From the NCBI RefSeq assembly GCF_010672525.1, contig NZ_JAAHGH010000008.1, positions 441,739 through 505,738 of the forward strand: a DNA stretch of 64,000 nucleotides, given 5' to 3'. The number at the start of each line of letters is the position of its first letter. Position 1 is the stretch's first letter. Positions 59,199 to 64,000 of the stretch are shown here, piece after piece. The DNA is from Okeania sp. SIO2B3. Its GTDB lineage: Bacteria; Cyanobacteriota; Cyanobacteriia; Cyanobacteriales; Microcoleaceae. The notes under the pieces are model-generated. The model was not told the origin of the DNA. It did not search any database and worked only from the letters and a program-made list of their open reading frames with translations. A program made the position numbers and the translations under genes.

Positions 59199-59858
59199 AT
59201 GACTCAATCAGAACAAAACAAAGTCTTACGAATGCTACCTATAATAGTAGGAGGATTAGGCGGAACTTTACTCATGGTTAATCGATTTTTCACCCCTAAT
59301 CTTTTAGCTTCCCAAGCTCGTTCTGATGTAGTGGGGGTAATTTTAAGTGCTTTTTTGATTTTAACTGGTTTACTTTGGCAACAGATACAACCACGTTCTC
59401 CTGATACTGTTGAATTAATTGGTGAATCAGGGTTTGAACTATTGCCAGAATTATCTGACATAGCAAAAAATGAACTTGCCTGGGCTTCTAGTTTATTATT
59501 AACTAATACAGTTACTAAAACTATTATTATTTGGTATCAAAACAAAGTCTTATTAAAAAGAGGAATTTTACCATCTCATTCACAAGTAGAACCAGGAGCT
59601 ATTTTCAAGCAAGTTTTGAATAAACAAAAACCTATTTATTTAGTAGATTTAAAAGTTTATCCAGGTCGTATTGAATTTAATTATTTACCAGAAAATACTC
59701 AAGGTGTCATTTGTCAACCTATTGGTAAGAATGGTGTAATGATTTTAGGCGCAAATGCACCTCGCAGTTATACTAAACAAGATGAAAATTGGATTTCGGG
59801 AATAGCAGATAAATTGACAGATACTTTGTCGAAAGAAGAGTTAATTAGAATTAATTAG
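59199..59858 (+). CDS. Cofactor assembly of complex C, subunit B (Ccb2/Ccb4-like)
   Basis: 219 residues. Two N-terminal membrane segments (about 11-30 and 44-62), then PDTVELIGESGFELLPELSD, ELAWASSLLLTNTVTKTIII, QGVICQPIGKNGVMILGANA, PRSYTKQDENWISGIADKLT. This is the cyanobacterial CCB family needed to attach haem c(i) to cytochrome b6. It is bracketed by two direct copies of family E repeats. Its TAG stop is the first three bases of the downstream repeat. Confidence 0.82.
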   Translation: MTQSEQNKVLRMLPIIVGGLGGTLLMVNRFFTPNLLASQARSDVVGVILSAFLILTGLLWQQIQPRSPDTVELIGESGFELLPELSDIAKNELAWASSLLLTNTVTKTIIIWYQNKVLLKRGILPSHSQVEPGAIFKQVLNKQKPIYLVDLKVYPGRIEFNYLPENTQGVICQPIGKNGVMILGANAPRSYTKQDENWISGIADKLTDTLSKEELIRIN

Positions 59859-60101
59859 GGTTTGCGCTTCACTAGTCTTTTAGTAGAGGTAGGAGACAGC
59901 TATACTGGAGACAGGAGACAGGAGGAACGGGGGATGAGCGAGGAGGTAGTCGGAAAAATTATCCCTCAATTTTTCTGCCATAATAATTCCAAAATACTAG
60001 TATGCATGAGCTTTTTTCACCGAAAAGCTGGTACTTTTTTTAACTCAAAAACGTTAAAGCCAATATCAGTCAATACTTTGAGAATTAATCAGTAAGCCCT
60101 A
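59856..60101. repeat. MITE family E, copy 3 (right flank of ccb gene)
   Basis: TAGGGTTTGCGCTTCACTAG, GGAGACAGCTATACTGGAGA, CCAATATCAGTCAATACTTT, end AATTAATCAGTAAGCCCTA. Shares most of its first 100 and last 50 bp with 58912-59160. Confidence 0.8.
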
Positions 60102-60174
60102 ATTAAGACAAGTCATTTCAGTTATCAGTTATCAGTACCTCGGCCTGAAGTCAGAGGCTTGAAATATTAAACTT

Positions 60175-60360
60175 TATTTTCTCTTGGTCTCATGGATATG
60201 GCGCAGGTTTCGGAGCCATCCCACCCAACGGGGAAGCTGCGAAGATAGAACTCCGTTCCGCTGTCGCGTTTCGCGTCAGCGTTGCGTTACGCCAGTTTTG
60301 CGAAGCAAAAGCAAACGACCGCTTTTTCATCCCCTTGAAAGGGGGAAGCTTGAAACCTTA
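60175..60360 (+). repeat. Dispersed repeat family A, copy 7
   Basis: TTTTCTCTTGGTCTCATGGA, GCCATCCCACCCAACGGGGA, GCTGTCGCGTTTCGCGTCAG, CCCCTTGAAAGGGGGAAGCT. It ends about 30 bp before the DUF456 gene; the 62-aa track ORF is a shadow. Confidence 0.8.
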
Positions 60361-60388
60361 TTTTTTGGTTAATTTTTTTGATTTTAAT

Positions 60389-60925
60389 ATGTTAATGATA
60401 ATTATTTACTGGCTTCTTCTAATAGTTATGTTGGTCGGTGTTGCTGGTGCTGTAATTCCAGGTTTGCCCGGTTCTAGTTTGATTTTAGCAGCGATTTTAG
60501 TTTGGAGCTTTATTCAAAATTTTACTGGGGTGGGTTGGGCATTAGGAATGGCGATCACTGTTCTGGTTTTGAGTACTTTGATAGATTTTCTAGCTACTTA
60601 TTGGGGAGCAAAACACTCAGGTGCTAGTAAATGGGGACAAATAGGTTGCTTCGTTGGTCTGGCATTAGGTTTTTTTGGTCTATTACCAGCTTTGCCATTT
60701 GGCGGACCTTTATTAGGGATGTTGATTGGACCTTTTTTCGGAGCAGTTGTTGGAGAATTTTTGTATCGGCAAGATTTAGAGTTTGCTCAGAGGGCTAAAT
60801 TATCTGTAAAAGCTGGAATAGGTATAGTGGTCGGCACAGTTGTGGGAAATATAATTCAAGGAATTTTAGCGATCGCTACTGTGATAGTTTTTCTTGTTTC
60901 AACTTGGCCGACCATTAACAGTTAG
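60389..60925 (+). CDS. DUF456 membrane protein
   Basis: The track start at 60335 lies in the repeat; ATG 60389 (MLMIIIYWLLLIVMLVGVAG) is better, giving 178 aa. Five or so membrane segments and the family pattern VAGAVIPGLPGSSLILAAIL, DFLATYWGAKHSGASKWGQI, GLLPALPFGGPLLGMLIGPF, GAVVGEFLYRQD identify DUF456. The glycine-rich repeats suggest a small transporter-like fold. Function unknown. Confidence 0.8.
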   Translation: MLMIIIYWLLLIVMLVGVAGAVIPGLPGSSLILAAILVWSFIQNFTGVGWALGMAITVLVLSTLIDFLATYWGAKHSGASKWGQIGCFVGLALGFFGLLPALPFGGPLLGMLIGPFFGAVVGEFLYRQDLEFAQRAKLSVKAGIGIVVGTVVGNIIQGILAIATVIVFLVSTWPTINS

Positions 60926-60944
60926 TTTTTAAGAGATTAGGGGT

Positions 60945-61093
60945 TCGGGGAGCTATAAGTCCCGCGCTCTAAGCAACAGGGTGAGCGTCGGGATACATGG
61001 ACTTCCCGCACTTGTTGAAGGGGTTCTATGCTCCATCGTGAGGTTGGCAGAGCCATCGCTGTACCCGTAGGGTGAGCGTCGAGAGGATGTCAA
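60945..61093 (+). mobile_element. Solo IS605-type right end / omega-RNA-like
   Basis: GAGCTATAAGTCCCGCGCTC, GGGTGAGCGTCGGG, CATCGTGAGGTTGGCAGAGC, GGGTGAGCGTCGAGAGGATG, TCAA ending 61093. No tnpB. Its last bases overlap the stop codon of the convergent secreted-protein gene. Confidence 0.6.
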
Positions 61094-61515
61094 AAAGAAT
61101 AAACTCTGCCAGTGGGAGAAATATAAACTGATTTATGGTCAGTTGCTTCTGAACCTGGTTTAACTCTAACTGTAACTGTATTACCCTCTGCACTATATTC
61201 ATAAGTAAGTAAACTGTCATTATATATGTTTACTGTGCCATAACCGTCAGGTATACTTTGCAAGTCAACTCTGATATTTTTACTTCTTCCTGCGGGTAAA
61301 ATTCTTTCTACTTCTGGAATTAAGTTATAGTTGAGAGCTTTTCCGGTCTGATTTAAAATCTTTAGTATAATTGGTTGTTTTGAATCTGCTGCTTGAGCTT
61401 CTGGTTGCCAATATCCAGGTACATAAGTAGGAGCATTTTGAGATAAAACTTCTTTGGGATAAATTATGAAGCTTGAAGTTATTAATAATGTTGTGATTAG
61501 AGCAAATTTTTTCAT
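61090..61515 (-). CDS. Secreted hypothetical protein
   Basis: The track start 61539 is replaced by ATG 61515 (MKKFALITTLLITSSFIIYP), preceded by GAGGAAAA, giving 141 aa with a clear signal peptide cleaved near VLSQ. The mature part (ILKILNQTGKALNYNLIPEV, LPAGRSKNIRVDLQSIPDGY, NTVTVRVKPG) looks like an all-beta domain of unknown family. The TGA stop is the complement of the TCA in the TCAA end of the neighbouring IS right end, so the C-terminus may have been altered by that insertion. Confidence 0.6.
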   Translation of the reverse strand: MKKFALITTLLITSSFIIYPKEVLSQNAPTYVPGYWQPEAQAADSKQPIILKILNQTGKALNYNLIPEVERILPAGRSKNIRVDLQSIPDGYGTVNIYNDSLLTYEYSAEGNTVTVRVKPGSEATDHKSVYISPTGRVYSF

Positions 61516-61600
61516 TTTTCCTCTTGTTGTACGGTACAAAAAATCTAATACTTAATAGTCGAAAATTTTTGCTTCGGTTATTTTTGACGTAGTCTTAACA

Positions 61601-61829
61601 GCAATTTTTAGGATGTTAAGGTAGGGCTTAAATAATATTTCTGTTACCAGAGCGAGTATTCCCTAAATTCTTGAAATTTTGTACTTCCAAGACTCTAAAA
61701 CTGCTCTTTATGAGATAACTTTAATAGCAATTTTTGAGATGCTAAGGTACTGTTTAAAATCTCTCTGTTACCAGAGCAAGTATTCCTTAAATTCTGAAAA
61801 CTTTGTACCTCCAAGACTCTAAAACTAAT
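61601..61829. repeat. Two about 100-bp direct repeats, 126 bp apart
   Basis: GCAATTTTTAGGATGTTAAG ... CCAAGACTCTAAAACTGC at 61601-61702 recurs as GCAATTTTTGAGATGCTAAG ... CCAAGACTCTAAAACTAA at 61727-61829, both with CTGTTACCAGAGCRAGTATT. Upstream of the secreted-protein gene. Function unknown. Confidence 0.8.
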
Positions 61830-61937
61830 GGATATAATGAATAATAGTTATGCAAAATAAATTTTATTGTTGAAATTAGCAAAAGGGAGACGGCAGAATA
61901 TGTAATTAATTTTGTCTCAGTACTTGGCAATCTTAAA

Positions 61938-62151
61938 GTAAGCATTCAGCGGTCAGCTATCAGCTATCAGCTATGAGTTATTAGCTCATTATCGCACCGA
62001 AGTCTCCAAGGGGAATTAAAAGTTGTGTTTACTTCCGCATTCCGCGCAAAAGAAAAAGGTTATCAGATAACCTTAGTAAGTTATTACATTCATGGATATG
62101 ATCGCTGACTGCTAATAGCTGTTTGTGCAGCATTCCGCAGGAAATGCTTAC
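61938..62151. repeat. Repeat family B, long form copy 2
   Basis: Bounded by GTAAGCATTCAGCGGTCAGC and CCGCAGGAAATGCTTAC, with tandem AGCTATC units (61955-61975). The rest of 62152-62718 contains no recognised gene; the 85-aa track ORF at 62613 runs antisense into rfbB. Confidence 0.7.
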
Positions 62152-62718
62152 ATCTTAAATGCTTTATCAAACATCTACCTAGACAATTTTTCAGCATTGC
62201 CAGAAAGACAAAGCTTCTCAACTTTTTATTGCAGCGAGGAAAAACTTTACCAAGAGATTTAATCTCAGAAAAAGCTCTATCTAAAGTATTTAAAATTTGT
62301 GGTAAGAATTGAGCATTAACTGACTTGAATCTGGGATTAGTTTTCCCAGGCTATTATTAAGTTTTTTGCTTGATAATTGTAATTACAATCAGCTGCATCA
62401 GTAGAGACTTTGAAAGTCTTATTTCTGTTCCTGGTTTTCTAGTCCCTAATTCTCAGAAATTTTACCTACAATTCAAATAAAATTTCTATATAGCACTCGA
62501 AGTAAAGATGAGGATATATCAAAAGCTGAAAATTCAGACAACGCCAGATTTTTCCTTCTACCTTCTCCTATAAAAGTAGTAACCTTGAAAACTCTACAAC
62601 TAGACTAACTAATTGAGAATATTGAGAATTAGGATAGTGGCTAGAAAAGACTACTTACAGAAAATAGAAGAGCTAGTAGCTAATCATCAAGAAATATTAC
62701 TAATTACCAATAACCAAT

Positions 62719-63792
62719 TTAAGAATTTGCATAAACTTTCTGATAATAAGCCTGATATTCTTCAGATAATAATGGCTCCCACCAATTTCGGTTATTCAAA
62801 AACCATTCTACGGTCTGACGTAACCCCTCTTCAACAGTTACTGAAGGTTGCCAACCTAACTCAGTTTTAATCTTTGTGGCATCAATAGCATAACGTCGGT
62901 CATGTCCTGGTCTATCCTTAACAAAAGTAATTAACTTTTCACAAGGTTGCACTGGTAAATTAGTTGCTAACTCATCCATAATTTGACACAACATTCGCAC
63001 CAAATCAATATTTTTCACCTCATTATTTCCACCAATATTATAAGTTTCTCCAGGTTTACCTTTGTGAATTACCGTATCTAATGCTCGACAATGATCTATC
63101 ACATACAACCAATCTCTAATATTTTGCCCATCACCATAAACTGGCAATTGTTTTCCTAATAACATATTGATGCACATCAGAGGAATTAACTTCTCAGGAA
63201 AATGATACGGTCCGTAGTTATTAGAACAATTAGTAATAACTGTCGGGATACCATAAGTATGATAATAAGCTCTAGCCAGATGGTCACTTCCTGCTTTCGA
63301 TGCAGAATAGGGACTATTTGGCGCATAAGGTGTGGTTTCTGTAAAGGCAGAATCTTCTGAGCTTAAGCTACCGTAGACTTCATCAGTCGAAACATGGAGA
63401 AATATACACCTACGATCTGGATTTTGAGCAACAGTGGGATAATGACTTCTGAACGCCTCTAACAAAGTAAAAGTACCCACAACATTAGTTTGAACAAAAG
63501 CTGCCGGGCCAAGAATAGACCGATCCACATGAGATTCTGCTGCAAAGTGGGCTACTGTATCTATATCCTCTTCCTGGAGTAACCTATCTACTAATGAGCG
63601 ATCGCAAATATCTCCCTGGACAAAACGGAAATTTGGCAACTCTAGTAAATCAGCTAAAGTTTTCTTGTTACCAGCGTAAGTCAGAGCATCCAATACAACT
63701 ACTCGATGATTAGGATAGGTTTCACACCAATAATGGACAAAATTAGAACCTATAAATCCAGCACCTCCGGTTACCAATAATCTACTTTCCAT
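62719..63792 (-). CDS. rfbB: dTDP-glucose 4,6-dehydratase
   Basis: ATG 63801 touches the AGGAG directly, while ATG 63792 ([20 protein letters not shown]) lies 9 bp after it and is preferred; 357 aa. The enzyme makes dTDP-4-keto-6-deoxyglucose for rhamnose and other surface sugars. Rossmann [41 protein letters not shown], catalytic [20 protein letters not shown] (YxxxK), [18 protein letters not shown] and the C-terminal [20 protein letters not shown] are present. The other rml genes are not in the window. Confidence 0.95.
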   Translation of the reverse strand: MESRLLVTGGAGFIGSNFVHYWCETYPNHRVVVLDALTYAGNKKTLADLLELPNFRFVQGDICDRSLVDRLLQEEDIDTVAHFAAESHVDRSILGPAAFVQTNVVGTFTLLEAFRSHYPTVAQNPDRRCIFLHVSTDEVYGSLSSEDSAFTETTPYAPNSPYSASKAGSDHLARAYYHTYGIPTVITNCSNNYGPYHFPEKLIPLMCINMLLGKQLPVYGDGQNIRDWLYVIDHCRALDTVIHKGKPGETYNIGGNNEVKNIDLVRMLCQIMDELATNLPVQPCEKLITFVKDRPGHDRRYAIDATKIKTELGWQPSVTVEEGLRQTVEWFLNNRNWWEPLLSEEYQAYYQKVYANS

Positions 63793-63865
63793 AATTTTCA
63801 TCTCCTGAGAGTTTGCTATTGAGCACTTAATGCAAAATTAATTTAACATTTAGCTGAATCTGGCA

Positions 63866-63904
63866 GAAGCCCGACACCATAAACTTGTTTTGGTGTTCGG
63901 ATGA
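63866..63904. repeat. IS605-type hairpin (left-end type)
   Basis: GCCCGACACCATAAACTTGT and TTTTGGTGTTCGG form a hairpin similar to the one at 1892-1926 before the deleted tnpB. The element probably continues beyond the window. Confidence 0.5.
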
Positions 63905-64000
63905 ATGCCAGTGTTTTGATGATATAATTTAGAGAATAGCAGAAAATAAATTATCCCAATTTTTGTACTTAGATCGTTAACTAGCTACTCTCTACTCCCT

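Noticed and set aside
58297-60372. Short ORFs at 58297, 58844, 59862 and 60184
   Set aside because: All lie inside family A or E repeats; repeat copies elsewhere do not keep the frame.
62613-62870. 85-aa plus-strand ORF
   Set aside because: Its second half is antisense to the conserved C-terminus of rfbB and it matches no family I know.

Overview
The window is cyanobacterial: psaE, ndhO, rpaB, glpX (FBP/SBPase), hemA, a Ccb-type cytochrome b6f assembly factor, many GCGATCGC (HIP1) octamers and a large set of phycoerythrin genes. Low GC, low gene density (several spacers of 1-2.4 kb), abundant small repeats and two phycoerythrin types suggest a filamentous marine form such as Trichodesmium or a close relative. 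The genus is an inference. No rRNA, tRNA or CRISPR array was recognised.

Layout. 1-9 kb: an edge-truncated tnpB, a TPR protein, secG-gpmI, a 2.4-kb repeat-filled gap, and two tandem proline-rich secreted proteins, the second ending in a GspC/PilP-like domain. 9-16 kb: MORN protein, tnpB relic, DUF6391, psaE, a structured repeat/ncRNA candidate, mutM, ndhO, and repeat-rich gaps. 16.5-20.5 kb: one large 5-oxoprolinase/hydantoinase. 20.6-31.5 kb: a frameshifted tnpB, an HTH protein, class-I phycoerythrin cpeB-cpeA, an intact IS607-type element, an ankyrin protein, DUF4079, DUF1997 and an atypical SDR. 32-46 kb: a lysozyme-like protein, then the main phycoerythrin region: cpeY, an orphan cpeA-like gene, an ankyrin gene with a CpeF-like lyase, two rod linkers plus a CpcD-like small linker, a class-II-like PE operon, cpeF and cpeZ. 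46-64 kb: thioredoxin, glpX, hemA, an LRAT-like gene, tnpB relics, a second HTH protein, radA, a tnpB element directly in front of rpaB, a ccb gene, DUF456, a secreted protein and rfbB.

How the genes fit together. CpeB/CpeA and the class-II-like pair are the pigment subunits. CpeC/D-type linkers and the CpcD-like protein stack hexamers into rods. CpeY, CpeZ, CpeF and the CpeF-like paralogue are HEAT-repeat bilin lyases or chaperones that attach phycoerythrobilin, or possibly isomerise it to phycourobilin. RpaB is the high-light/redox response regulator known to control photosystem and phycobilisome genes.

The most striking feature is the repeat load. I count about 12 tnpB loci but only one tnpA, and several solo IS/omega-RNA-like 3' ends sit in the spacers of the phycoerythrin genes. 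At least five families of short palindromes or MITEs insert into each other, into tnpB reading frames, and into the 3' ends of genes, where they supply stop codons. Coordinates of repeats were read by eye and may be off by several bases.
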